Part shown: positions 21,935 through 31,375 of the stretch, in pieces
How positions within the stretch are numbered: position 1 is the first letter of the stretch
Layout of the letters: each line of letters starts with the position of its first letter
Source: Yamagishiella unicocca
Lineage: Eukaryota; Chlorophyta; Chlorophyceae; Chlamydomonadales; Volvocaceae
Assembly (NCBI GenBank): GCA_003116995.1
Contig: BDSL01000074.1
Location: 1-64,000 of the forward strand
Reading direction: 5' to 3'
Length of the DNA stretch: 64,000 nucleotides
The notes under the pieces: generated by a model
Seen by the model: only the letters and a program-made list of their open reading frames with translations
What the model was told of the DNA's origin: nothing
Database searches by the model: none
Program-made: the position numbers and the translations under genes

Positions 21935-24900
21935 ATGCCGGCCCGTGGGGGGCGCTCCGCCCCGCGGCCCTGCCGGCCGCTCCGTGTGGGCTCACACAAC
22001 TTGGGGGGCGTGCGGTCAGGCGCCGCCGCTCCCAAGCTGCATGCTGCTCTACTGCTGTGGGCGCAGCTCCGCCTCGATGTCGTCTGTATCCAGGAGACGC
22101 ACTTGTCTACGTTTGGAGATCGGGGGCTATTCGAGCGGCGTCTCCATGCGGCCGCTGGTCACCTCCATGTCGCTCCCTGGCGTGTGGTGTCGTTCCGCAA
22201 TGCTACGCTGGCGGACCCCTGTGCTGGCGTGGCGATTCTCGTTCGCTCGGACCTGATCGCTTCTGGCCGGCTGGTGGCAGCGGCCTCACCACTGCTCCCT
22301 GGTCTCGCGGGTGATCAACCTGCAGTTGCTGCTTCCTCCCCCCCCTCTCGTTCCCTGTCACCGCCGCCCCGCTCACCGTCCCCTGGACCGGCCGCCGACG
22401 CGGGTCCCTCCGCCGCCGCCGTGTCCGTGGCGGCGGCCTCGGGGGTGGCGGCCTCGGTGGCGGCGGCCGCCGCGGCCGCGGCCGTGGCGGCCACGGCGGC
22501 GGCGGTAGCCTCGGCCGCCACGGCGCCCCGTGGTGGGGACGCCGCTGCGCCTCCCCCCGCCGCGGTGGCCCTGGAAGGGGCCGGCCTGGCCGCGGCTGAC
22601 CAGCCTCCGGCGGTCCCGGCCGCGTCCTCATCCGCAGCGGGGCGCCTCGCCACCTACTCCTTCACCTGGCTGGGTCATCGCCTGCACCTCACCACTGTTT
22701 ATCTGCCCGCTAGTAGCTCGGCTTCACGCGCTGCTTTCCTCCAGCAGCACCTGGCGCCTGTGCTGGCGACCAGCACCCCGGGCCAGCATGTCCTAGCCGG
22801 CGACTTCAACTTCGTCGCTGGCCCGTGGGACAGCAGTGCGGGGTCGGCGCGAGTGGTTCGCGACCGCCCTGCCGCTCGGGTCCTCGCGACAGTGGGCCCG
22901 TCGTTGGCTGATGTGCATCGTGAGCGCTTCCCCACCAGCACGGATTACACCCACCTCTACTCCGCCCCCTCCCCCGGTGGTTCCCGCATCGACCGCATCT
23001 ATGTGTCCCGCTGCCTCCTCCCCTTCGTGGCGGGCTCCGCCATTGAGCTGGGCTCGCCTTCCGACCACCGCGTCCCCTGCATCCAGCTGCTGCCCCGGGT
23101 TCCTGCCTCGCGCGGCCCCGGCCTCCGTCGCACCCGCATGGCCTTCTCTGGCCACCGCGACCTCAAGGATCAGCTGCAGGCCTGGCTCGACGCGGCGTTC
23201 GCGGCCATGCCGGCTGAGGGGGAGCACGCTGCCCTGCTGGCGTGGTGGCCGGGCTTCAAACGGCGGCTGGCGGCGGTGGCGGCGATTCTCAATCGCACCG
23301 CTCGCTCTCGGCGCCTGGCCTCGGGCGCGCAGGTGGAGGCAGCCCGAGCCGCCTTGCGGGCGGCCCACCTTGCGGCCGCGATGCCGTCGGCGGCGCCCGA
23401 GGCCGTGGGTGGTGTGGTGGCCGCCCAGGCTGCCTTGGCGGTGGCCTTGCGTGTGGCGGCGGCGGGCGAGGCCGCCCGGGTACGCGTGGCGTGGGTGCGC
23501 GAGGGGGAGCGCCCGTGCCCCGCACTCACCGCCATGATTCACCCACCGCGGTCGTCCCAGGACATTACCGCGCTGCGCGACGCTGCTGGGCGCCTCGTGA
23601 CCGACCCGCGCCAATTGCCCAATGTCGTCGCTTCTTTCTGGGAGCGCATCAGCTGCCTGCCGTCAGGCCTGGACTCGGCGGATCAGCAAGCGGTTCTGGC
23701 AGCTGTCGACGCCCACTCTACTCCGATCTCGCCCGATCTTCGCCCCGAGTTGGGCTCCATCGCAGTCTCAGCAGCGGAGGTGGCGCGGGCCCTGCAGCAA
23801 GCCAAGCCTGGCACGTCCCCAGGCTGGGACGGAATCCCTGTGGATCTCCTCCGGACCTACAGTGGCTGCTTTGTGCCGGCACTGGCCCGCCTTTTCACTG
23901 CTATCGGCCATCTGCGCGCCGTCCCGACGGGTTTCCTGAAGGGTGTTATATCCGTCATTTACAAGGGCCATGATGCGGACCGGGCGGCGGCCGGCGCCTA
24001 CCGCCCCATCACCCTGCTCTGTACTGATTACCGCATTCTGGCGAAGGTCCTCGCCAACCGCCTCAGCCCTGGCCTTTCCGCCGCCATCCCCCTCGAGCAG
24101 TCCGCCTTCCTCCCCGGCCGCTCCATTGGCGCCAACACCCGCTTCCTTCGCTGCCTCCCCCCCCTCCTACACCAGCAGCAACGGAGTGCTCTCATCGCCT
24201 TCTTGGATTTCGCCAAAGCTTACGACACCATTGACCGCTCCTTCCTCTTTGCTGTCATGGAGCGCATGGGTGTTGGGGCCGGTTTCCTGGGCTGGACGCA
24301 GCTCCTGTTGGGCCGTACAGTGGCCATGGCGTCCGTCAACGGCTACATCTCCCGCTCTGTCCCTATCCGGGCCGGCGTCCGGCAGGGCTGTCCCCTTGCC
24401 CCGCTCCTATACCTCTTCGTGGCCCACGCCCTCCTCTGCTGGCTGAAGCGGCACGGTGTTGGCGTGCCGCTGGCCCCGGCGGACCCGGCCAGCCTGGTTA
24501 CCGGCGTGCAGTTTGCTGATGATGCCCAAGTCGCGCTCCCAGATGCAGCTGCAGTACCGCCATTTATCGCCCTCATGGCCGCGTTTGCCCGCGCCTCTGG
24601 CCAGCACCTGAATCCCTCCAAGGTCGAGCTGCTGTGGGCTGGTCGCCAGGTGGCGCCGGCGCCCGCCGCCCCGGCTGCCGTCCTTGCCGCTGCGGTGGCG
24701 GCCGTCGCCGCCCCTGCCGCCGCGTGGACCGCTGCGGGCGGTGCCGCCGCTTCACCCGCCGCCCCGAGCGCCGCTGCTGCCGAGGCGCCGGTGGAGGCCG
24801 CCCCGGCAGGCGCTGGCGCCGCCGCCGTACCTCCTGACGCCCCGGCCGCCGCCGCTGCTGCCGCTGCGCCGGTGGCTGCCGCCCTGGCCGCCGCTGCTGC

Positions 24901-26992
24901 TGCCCCGCAGGCGGCTGCCGCCCCGGCCGCCGCGGCTGCCGTAGCCGCCCCAGCCGCCCCTGCTGGCGCCGCCAGCTCCCCCGTCGCCCGTCACCCGCCT
25001 CGCCTGGCGCGCCCACCAGGGCTGGCTCGCCGCGGTCGTCGGCGTCGTGGCCGCGGTGCTGCAGCTGTCGTGGTCGTGGGCGCCCTCGCCGCAGCCGCTG
25101 GCGCCCTGGCCGCCCCGGGTCCCTCCACATCGCCGTCCCTTGCCGCCACCGCTCCCGGGGTGCCTCGCCCCTCCCCTTCTCCCCCGCCCCCTGCCCTCGC
25201 TGGCCTTCGGATCGTGCCCGCTGCGGTGGCGCTGGGCATCCCCTTCACCAATCCGCCTGCCGCCCCCGTCCTCGATTGGGCGTCACGGATGTCGGAGGCC
25301 CGCCGCCGTCTCCAAAAGATCTCCCGCATGGCCCTGTCGATGTTCGGCCGTGCCACTGCGGCTGCAGCTTATGCTCTCCATATGGCGACGTACCACATGG
25401 AGCACTCGGGGCTGCCGCCGGCGGAGGTCCTTGCTGGCATCATGGCCCTTGTCGCAAAGCTGGTGGATCGGGAGCTAGGCCCTGATGACGCCCAGCGCCG
25501 TTTCACTGGTGTCCCCCTCCGCCTGCTCTCCGGTCATCCCACCATCGGCGGCTTCGGTGTACTGCCCCTTCGGCTGCATGTCCTCAGCCGGCATGCCAAG
25601 TGGAGCCTGACGGTCGCCCGCTCCGCGCTGCAGCCCCCGGCTGCCCGCGCGCCGTGGATCCGGATTGCGGTCTCCTTCCTCTCTACCCTCCACCCTGCCT
25701 TCCGCCCGCTGGCCGTCACCACAGCTCGCCCGGATGGCCCGTGGCTCGGCGCCCCCTTAAGCTTGCCCCCGGACATCCACCGGCTTGCCACGAGCCTCGG
25801 TCACCTCCCCCCCCTGTCTGACGTCGCGGACCCCCCCCTGGCGCCGGGCGTCTGGTGCTTCAACGCGCCGCTGTGGGGCAACCCGCTCCTGCCCAACGCG
25901 GGGGCGCCGGGCCGGCGCCGCCGCCTGCTGACCGTCGGCGACGCCGTCCGGGTGCAGGACGCTATGACCGCGTTTGAGGTGGAGCGCGCCCATGCCCTGG
26001 CGACGACGCCGGGCATGGCCATCTTCAGCCGGCTGGCTGAGCGCTGGACGACGCTCGTACGGCACGAGCTGGCGCCCTCCGAGCTGGCCATGGGTGCGCT
26101 CCAAGATCGCATCGCGGCGCGGGCTGCGGTGGCCGCTCTCCTTTCTGACATCTCGCCCGCATGGCTCGCTGCTGCTCGCCTGGCGCCCGATGGCCCCGCC
26201 CCGCCGTCGCCTGACGAGGTGGATGCTCTCCTCCTTGCTCGCCTGGGGTGGCGGCTGGGTGTGGACGCCGTGCTGCCCCTCACCTCCTTCACCGTCAAGC
26301 TGGGCACCCTGCTCCAGGCGGCGGAACTGGAGCGCCCCAGGCAGGCCTGTCATGCGGCGTATGTGCGGGAGGCGCTCGGGCTGTCCCCTGCTGTGGCTGC
26401 CCCGCCCGAGGCGGCCCTTGTGGCGTTACGCGCGGTATGGCGGCGGTTGTGGAAGCGTCTTAAGTGGGAGCCGCGGTGGAAGGAGGTCCTCTGGCGGCTG
26501 GCGGTTGACGGGGTGCCCATGCCGGGCTCCTCTCACCTCCCGCTGGTCCCACCCGAACCGTGTGCTTGCGGCTGTTACCCCGCTGCAGCGAGTGTGGCCG
26601 AGTCGCCGCGCTTGCATCACTTTTGGTCTTGCCCCCTCGTCCGCCCGCTCTGGGATGAACTGGAAGTCTGCTGTGGGTGCGGGGTCACGCGTGAGCATGT
26701 GTGGTTGTGTGTGTCGCCGGATCCGACCACTGTGCTGCAGTGTGTGTGGGATGTGGTGGCGTTGGCGGCGCTCAACGCGATGGAGTGGGCGCGCCGGTAC
26801 ATACACTCTCATCGGCTCTCCGGCACCACCCTCCCTGCTGCTATGCGTTCTGGCCTCCTTGCTAAGTTCTGGGCCTTGCTGCGGGACTTTGCGGGCTTGG
26901 GTTTGCCCCGCAAGGACTGGGGTGACGTGGGGGTGGACCACCCATTTTTGTTCGTAACCGGGGGTCGGCTCATGTGCGCCGTGCCGCCCTAG
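21935..26992 (+). CDS. LINE ORF2: APE-type endonuclease, reverse transcriptase, C-terminal zinc-knuckle region
   Basis: A 1685-residue protein that nicks target DNA and reverse transcribes its own RNA. An endonuclease/exonuclease/phosphatase domain spans about residues 17-385: QETH with Glu54, GDFN with Asp290 and Asn292, SRIDRIY, and SDH with Asp377 and His378. Reverse transcriptase spans about 600-900: YRPITLL, LDFAKAYD (Asp758), RQGCPLAP, and FADD at 860-863 with both catalytic Asp present. The C-terminal 300 residues hold WRLAVDG, a CACGC cluster and LHHFWSC, the zf-RVT type seen in plant L1s. Two long Ala/Pro-rich stretches are inserted, at about 130-235 inside the endonuclease and about 905-1090 after the catalytic RT motifs. 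No RNase H is apparent. All catalytic residues I can name are intact. Confidence 0.93.
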   Translation: MPARGGRSAPRPCRPLRVGSHNLGGVRSGAAAPKLHAALLLWAQLRLDVVCIQETHLSTFGDRGLFERRLHAAAGHLHVAPWRVVSFRNATLADPCAGVAILVRSDLIASGRLVAAASPLLPGLAGDQPAVAASSPPSRSLSPPPRSPSPGPAADAGPSAAAVSVAAASGVAASVAAAAAAAAVAATAAAVASAATAPRGGDAAAPPPAAVALEGAGLAAADQPPAVPAASSSAAGRLATYSFTWLGHRLHLTTVYLPASSSASRAAFLQQHLAPVLATSTPGQHVLAGDFNFVAGPWDSSAGSARVVRDRPAARVLATVGPSLADVHRERFPTSTDYTHLYSAPSPGGSRIDRIYVSRCLLPFVAGSAIELGSPSDHRVPCIQLLPRVPASRGPGLRRTRMAFSGHRDLKDQLQAWLDAAFAAMPAEGEHAALLAWWPGFKRRLAAVAAILNRTARSRRLASGAQVEAARAALRAAHLAAAMPSAAPEAVGGVVAAQAALAVALRVAAAGEAARVRVAWVREGERPCPALTAMIHPPRSSQDITALRDAAGRLVTDPRQLPNVVASFWERISCLPSGLDSADQQAVLAAVDAHSTPISPDLRPELGSIAVSAAEVARALQQAKPGTSPGWDGIPVDLLRTYSGCFVPALARLFTAIGHLRAVPTGFLKGVISVIYKGHDADRAAAGAYRPITLLCTDYRILAKVLANRLSPGLSAAIPLEQSAFLPGRSIGANTRFLRCLPPLLHQQQRSALIAFLDFAKAYDTIDRSFLFAVMERMGVGAGFLGWTQLLLGRTVAMASVNGYISRSVPIRAGVRQGCPLAPLLYLFVAHALLCWLKRHGVGVPLAPADPASLVTGVQFADDAQVALPDAAAVPPFIALMAAFARASGQHLNPSKVELLWAGRQVAPAPAAPAAVLAAAVAAVAAPAAAWTAAGGAAASPAAPSAAAAEAPVEAAPAGAGAAAVPPDAPAAAAAAAAPVAAALAAAAAAPQAAAAPAAAAAVAAPAAPAGAASSPVARHPPRLARPPGLARRGRRRRGRGAAAVVVVGALAAAAGALAAPGPSTSPSLAATAPGVPRPSPSPPPPALAGLRIVPAAVALGIPFTNPPAAPVLDWASRMSEARRRLQKISRMALSMFGRATAAAAYALHMATYHMEHSGLPPAEVLAGIMALVAKLVDRELGPDDAQRRFTGVPLRLLSGHPTIGGFGVLPLRLHVLSRHAKWSLTVARSALQPPAARAPWIRIAVSFLSTLHPAFRPLAVTTARPDGPWLGAPLSLPPDIHRLATSLGHLPPLSDVADPPLAPGVWCFNAPLWGNPLLPNAGAPGRRRRLLTVGDAVRVQDAMTAFEVERAHALATTPGMAIFSRLAERWTTLVRHELAPSELAMGALQDRIAARAAVAALLSDISPAWLAAARLAPDGPAPPSPDEVDALLLARLGWRLGVDAVLPLTSFTVKLGTLLQAAELERPRQACHAAYVREALGLSPAVAAPPEAALVALRAVWRRLWKRLKWEPRWKEVLWRLAVDGVPMPGSSHLPLVPPEPCACGCYPAAASVAESPRLHHFWSCPLVRPLWDELEVCCGCGVTREHVWLCVSPDPTTVLQCVWDVVALAALNAMEWARRYIHSHRLSGTTLPAAMRSGLLAKFWALLRDFAGLGLPRKDWGDVGVDHPFLFVTGGRLMCAVPP

Positions 26993-28160
26993 CTAGCCTG
27001 CCTTGGATGCTGTTTGTTCTTTCGTTCTTTCTTTCCTGGTGCCACCTTTGCTGGTTCGAGATACGAGTGGTGCGGGTGATGGGCAGGTGAGCCAATGGGG
27101 GCTTTTGTGGTGGTTTTGACGCGTAAGGGTGGCCTGCATGGGGCCGTGTCCTGCCGTCGCTTGTGCTGACTTTGCATGATGCTGTTTGCCTGCTGTTGCC
27201 CGTACCCGACCTTGGTTCCGTGTCTCTTCCGCAGTGCTTTCCCGCCGGGATAAGGGCGGGTGCCGCCTGTCGTGCGGCCACTGTAACGCGGTCTCTCTCT
27301 CTCTACCGCCCCCGTTGCCCCCCAGGCTAGCAAGTTGTCGGAATGAGCACCCAACGTCGCACGGACAGGAAGGATAGACGGGTCGTTCCGGAGGTAGTGG
27401 GAGGGGCCCGGAGCTGACACGAAATCACAAGTGGCCTCATTGAGAATTGATGTTGCTCCGCCAATGTAACCCGAACAACGCCCGCCGCATCAGCGCCCGT
27501 AGCTACCCACCCCCCCACCCTTAGCAAGGGCCGATCAAGCTGAGCCGCTTATCACATCTGCCGGTGGGAGGCCCCCTTCCGCAGAATCAACGCATCCCGC
27601 AGTCATGCTCTGGCGGGAAGGTGACTCACCGTTGAGCTCTGTGTTCGGGGTCGACGCCGCCGCCGCACCTGCCGGCGTGACAGAAGGCCCCGCCGCACTT
27701 CCAGCAACTGCCATTGCCACCCCGGGAGCGGCTCCTGCCTCCGCGAAGGCTGCCATCACGACGATCACCACCTCGACGATCGCGACCATCGTGGTCGCTG
27801 CGGCCGCTTGATCGCTTGTTTCTGTTGCCAGGCCGGCCATCTGAGCTGCTGCTGCTGCTGGCGCCGTCGCTGTCGCTGCTGGCGCTGATGTCACAGGGTT
27901 CGCCACTGCGGTGGTGCGTGAGTGCCGTTGGGAGGGAGGTGTGATGATGCGGGTGATTGCACTTTGACACAGACCCACACCGACACCCGGCCGATGACGA
28001 GCCCCCCCGACATCTTGCGGTTGCCCAGCGGGCGTGATGGATAACTCCATCTCGGGTGCCTCAGCGAAGCTCAGCCACAGCCGGCGAGGCGGCGATCGCG
28101 GATACGCAGCAGCGGTGGGGCCAGGAGCGCTTGGGGCCCCGGCCGCAGCAGCTACGCAAG

Positions 28161-28815
28161 AATAAAGCGGCGTATAATAATATTAATTGGTTGTGAAATG
28201 AAGGATAATGAAGGATAGTATCAGAATCCAAGGGCCGGACAAAGAAAAAGGAGCCCAGATGCATCTTATGAGCTGCCAGATGCCAATTTTGCTGGCGACG
28301 CGAGTCGCGTTTAACGCAACGCACGACCTAAGGATATCGATAGGGCACTATTATATTTATGTGGTACGATGCCACTACTGCGAACGTTGTAGGCCGCGAA
28401 AGATTTGCAATGTTCCGGCACAGTTTCAGCACAGCCCGTACGCAAGGAAAGCCATACGCCCCTGGATACCCATAGGAGCTACATATCGCGGACATTACAT
28501 TCGCAACCTAGGTCAGATATACAGAGCAGTTGCTTGGCAAATAATGCCAGTTCCGCACGTATAGCGTTGCATCGAACGCTCTGTGCTGCCGGAGGTAATT
28601 CAGTACTTATCCCAACCTCCAAAGCGCGCCGCAAGAGTCGATACGCTGTCAACTCCGCACGTCGCTTCGCCAGGCGGAGTGCAAGCCAGGCCCTGAGGGG
28701 CGCCGCAGCAATGAAAGACAGCGGCGGCCGTACGACATGCAACTTGGTACAGGGCGCGTACATGCGGTGGTAAACCCGAGGCATGAACAGGTTGGGGTAC
28801 GACGGCAGGTGCCCG
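28161..28815. other. No gene recognised
   Basis: The end of the duplication passes into sequence without a supportable frame. Short minus-strand frames at 28479-28886 may be decayed continuation of the retroelement to the right, but I cannot align them to RT. Confidence 0.4.
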
Positions 28816-29643
28816 CTAAGTACTACTTCGGTTGGTTCGAGTTTGGGGGGAACGTGCTGCCGTAGCTGGATAGCCATCTGGTGCACTCACATAGGGTTCA
28901 TGCAGAGACGAAGCTTGAGGCCTTTCTTGCTTTCGACCACTCGGATCCCGTTGATCACGGTAGGGCGGCCCATGTCTGCCGTCCAGCGTGCTACCACTCC
29001 CCGTTCCAGGGCTTTGGCCACCTCTTGGTGGACAAACTCTGCGTGTGCTGCCGCGCTCCGGTGGTTGGGAAACTGGACGGGGTGGGGGACTTCCCCTTTT
29101 AGGAAGACCTCCGGGTTGCAGCCCGGTACCGCTTGTCGCAGCATCTGTACTACTTACCCGCCTCTTCACCCGCTGCCGTGGGCTGACTTTCTCGTCCGGT
29201 CCCGGGGCCCCTACGAACTCGAACTTTACCCCTTCTTCCAGGAGCTCTAGCACCGTTCGCTGTGCGACTGTGAACGACTTAGCGCCGTTGGCCAAGGTGA
29301 AGTAACACCGCCAGGCTGCGACGTTCTGGCCCAACAGGCCGGGCTTAAACTGCGCTGGGTCTCCGAGCGCTGCGTGCAACTGTCGTTCGAAGGCGGCGCT
29401 CGGGGTTGGGTCTACTCCATCCGTGTGCCCGACCTCTGCAGGTCTTCCAAGATATGGTCCACGGCGGTTACATTTCCCGTCGAGTCCGTGATACCATCTC
29501 GGGTGCTGGGCTTGGCTTCCGCCCGCTCGAATGGCCATGGTAAGAACGCTGATGGCACGACAAGGGGCTGCAGCGGGTCTGCCTCCAGCTCTAGTCACAC
29601 GTCGCCTTCCGGTCCGTCGTCCTCTTGCCCCCAGTTCGCCCAA
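28816..29643 (-). pseudogene. DIRS-like retroelement, N-terminal reverse transcriptase remnant
   Basis: Two overlapping minus-strand frames carry the segment. One has FKPGLLGQNVAAWRCYF and a VLELLEEGVKFEF helix. After a frameshift, 29144-28887 reads PHPVQFPNHRSAAAHAEFV, QEVAKALERGVVARW, then PTVINGIRVVESKKGLKLRL. The order (N..S, a helix with LL..G.I, then P.V..PL.VV....GK.RL) is that of the RT start in DIRS/Ngaro-type and some other retroelements. The catalytic YXDD region, RNase H and tyrosine recombinase are missing. Class assignment is tentative; the element is dead. Confidence 0.5.
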
Positions 29644-29872
29644 AGACTAGCGTCCTGTTCCTCCCACGCCTCTCCTACCATCTCCTGCGGCCAAACGGAA
29701 CGGCGGGCGAGTTCCGTCAGCGATGCTAACTGCGCATCGGCCCTACTCATATTGTCTGCGCCTCGCCGCCCGCCGGACCGTCGCGGGTCTCTCCTCTTCG
29801 TCCGCTTCCTCGAGCCACGGCACCAACTTCTTCGGCTGGCTCTTAGCGAAGTCCACCAGCTTATCAGCCAGC

Positions 29873-30958
29873 TCATCCCAACTGTGGGCTTTGCCAGGAG
29901 TGCATTTTGCCGAGTTCCTTTAACAACATGGTAGGTTCTATGGCTTTGCCGGGCCCGAACTTGGTGTACGGGCACTGGCCCGTGCGCGGGCACGGTGACG
30001 CGCCCAGCGACCCTGTCACACAGACCCTGGGTTCCTTCAACCGCAGCACTGCGCTTACTACATCCCGATTCGTACCCAACTTCCGCAGGCCTGCTGCCTG
30101 GAGCTTCTCATCCGCGCGCGCACGCACCGCTTTCAACGCCACCGGGTTGGGTTCCGGCAGTAGCCTCACTCCTCCTGCCCTCGGCGGGCGTGGGTCGGCC
30201 CGGGCGGCGCCACGATCGCCTTGGGGCATCGCCACGCCCGGGTTCTCCCGCTCACGGCTCAGGTGGTAAGCCATGCGCGGGCCGGCCGCCGGCGGCGGCG
30301 CGCTCGCCGCCGGGAACCCCGGGCCCGTGACACCCGTGAACGCGGCCTGCATACCCGCCGTCACCGTCCTAGCATAGCTCTCCAAACCTTCCGCCTTGGC
30401 CTGGAGTGCCTTGCAGCGGGCCTGGAGTGCCTTGCAGCGGGCCTGGAGTGCCTTGCAGCGGGCCTGGAGTGCCTTGCAGCGGGCTTGCAGAGTGGCCAGC
30501 GCCTCGTCCGTCCCGAAGGTCAGGGGGCCCCAGAAGGTACGGAAGGCCTTCCGCCTTGGTGGTAATGCGCGATCCAAGTCCTCGAGCTCGGTGCATGCGA
30601 TGGCGACCAGTGGCGAAGCTGGCCATTGCTTCCGCAGCGCGCCCTGGCACAGGAACGCGACCACATCCTGGGCCGAGAACGACCCGCACACGGTTTCTGC
30701 CCAGCGCGCGTTCATCCGCAGGACGTCCGTCTCCCCGCCGATGGCTGCGTCCCAGTTCGACCGCAGCTGCCCGGCCACGTGCTTTCTCAGCGTCTGCACG
30801 CCTTCCATGCCCAGGAACCGCCGCAGCGATCTCTCTCGGGTCTCGAATGCCGTGTCGACCTGGCCCTGCATATCGTCGAGCATGATCTGGCTCAGGTCTG
30901 CTGCTCGCACATTCTGACGGGTGTCGAGGACCTCCAGGGGGAACGCGTTTGTACGCAC
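29873..30958 (-). CDS. Gag-like protein of the DIRS-like element
   Basis: A 361-codon frame directly upstream of the RT remnant on the same strand. It is helical and charged in the N-terminal half and has a heptad unit LQARCKA repeated in tandem (30394-30486), predicting a coiled coil. A Pro/Gly/Arg-rich C-terminal half contains CPRTGQCPYTKFGPGK. The frame is then lost, and coding potential continues in another frame at 29993-29595 (acidic, Trp-rich). Position and composition suggest gag; no homologue is recognised, so this is inference from context. Confidence 0.5.
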   Translation of the reverse strand: MRTNAFPLEVLDTRQNVRAADLSQIMLDDMQGQVDTAFETRERSLRRFLGMEGVQTLRKHVAGQLRSNWDAAIGGETDVLRMNARWAETVCGSFSAQDVVAFLCQGALRKQWPASPLVAIACTELEDLDRALPPRRKAFRTFWGPLTFGTDEALATLQARCKALQARCKALQARCKALQARCKALQAKAEGLESYARTVTAGMQAAFTGVTGPGFPAASAPPPAAGPRMAYHLSRERENPGVAMPQGDRGAARADPRPPRAGGVRLLPEPNPVALKAVRARADEKLQAAGLRKLGTNRDVVSAVLRLKEPRVCVTGSLGASPCPRTGQCPYTKFGPGKAIEPTMLLKELGKMHSWQSPQLG

Positions 30959-31214
30959 GTTAACCGCTCGGCGAAGTTGGCGACGCTGGTCTGCCCTGTC
31001 CCCGTTCTAAGTCGGAAGCGGCTCTCGTATGGTGAGGCCACGGTCATGGGCCATTCTTCTTGCCCTGGGTTCGCCAGGGCTTGAGGACGCTACCGGAGAA
31101 ATACCTTCTTATTGTTTTGGCAGTGTAAATGCGGGACGTAGCACAGGGTTGTAAATCACGAATGTTATCCCGTTGGCAGTACACCCACGCGCCTCGGATG
31201 GCGACGGGTACCAG

Positions 31215-31375
31215 ACGATGGCCTGCCAGTTGTTTGGGATGTGGTGTGCTTGGCGGCCGTCGCGGCGTTGGGCTTGGGGCTCCGCCTCCTGTTTCGGGTG
31301 CAGGCTGGGGCCCCCGGGGGGCGCCTGCAGGTGGTGCGGGTGTGCGCAGCGGTGACGGCAGACTTCTGGGCCCCA
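31215..31375 (+). mobile_element. Small LINE C-terminal fragment
   Basis: Translation gives PVVWDVVCLAAVAALGLGLR and later VTADFWAP, which aligns with QCVWDVVALAALNAMEW and AKFWALL near the end of LINE ORF2. It is truncated at both ends. Confidence 0.65.

Larger units (their letters stand above)
21590..27305 (+). mobile_element. Apparently full-length L1-type LINE (family A)
   Basis: The element contains a short upstream frame, a complete 1685-codon ORF2 and a 3' UTR of about 300 bp ending GGCCACTGTAACGCGG plus a TC run. The same sequence, CCACTGTAACGCGGTCTCTC, lies directly before the 5' end (21590-21610). So the element either has a long target duplication or was inserted directly behind the tail of an earlier copy. 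No stop codon or frameshift is visible in ORF2, so it may be recently active. Confidence 0.9.
19646..28160. repeat. Segmental duplication, copy 2, interrupted by a full LINE
   Basis: 19646-21591 equals 14948-16872 with few substitutions. The match resumes at 27312 after the LINE. Compared with copy 1 it lacks tRNA-Glu and about 180 bp at the LINE site, and lacks about 690 bp near 27892. The high identity of the left part implies a recent duplication. Confidence 0.85.

Noticed and set aside
22203..23614. Long minus-strand and alternative plus-strand frames across the LINE
   Set aside because: GC-rich shadows of ORF2. Only the 21935 frame shows the endonuclease and RT motifs in order.
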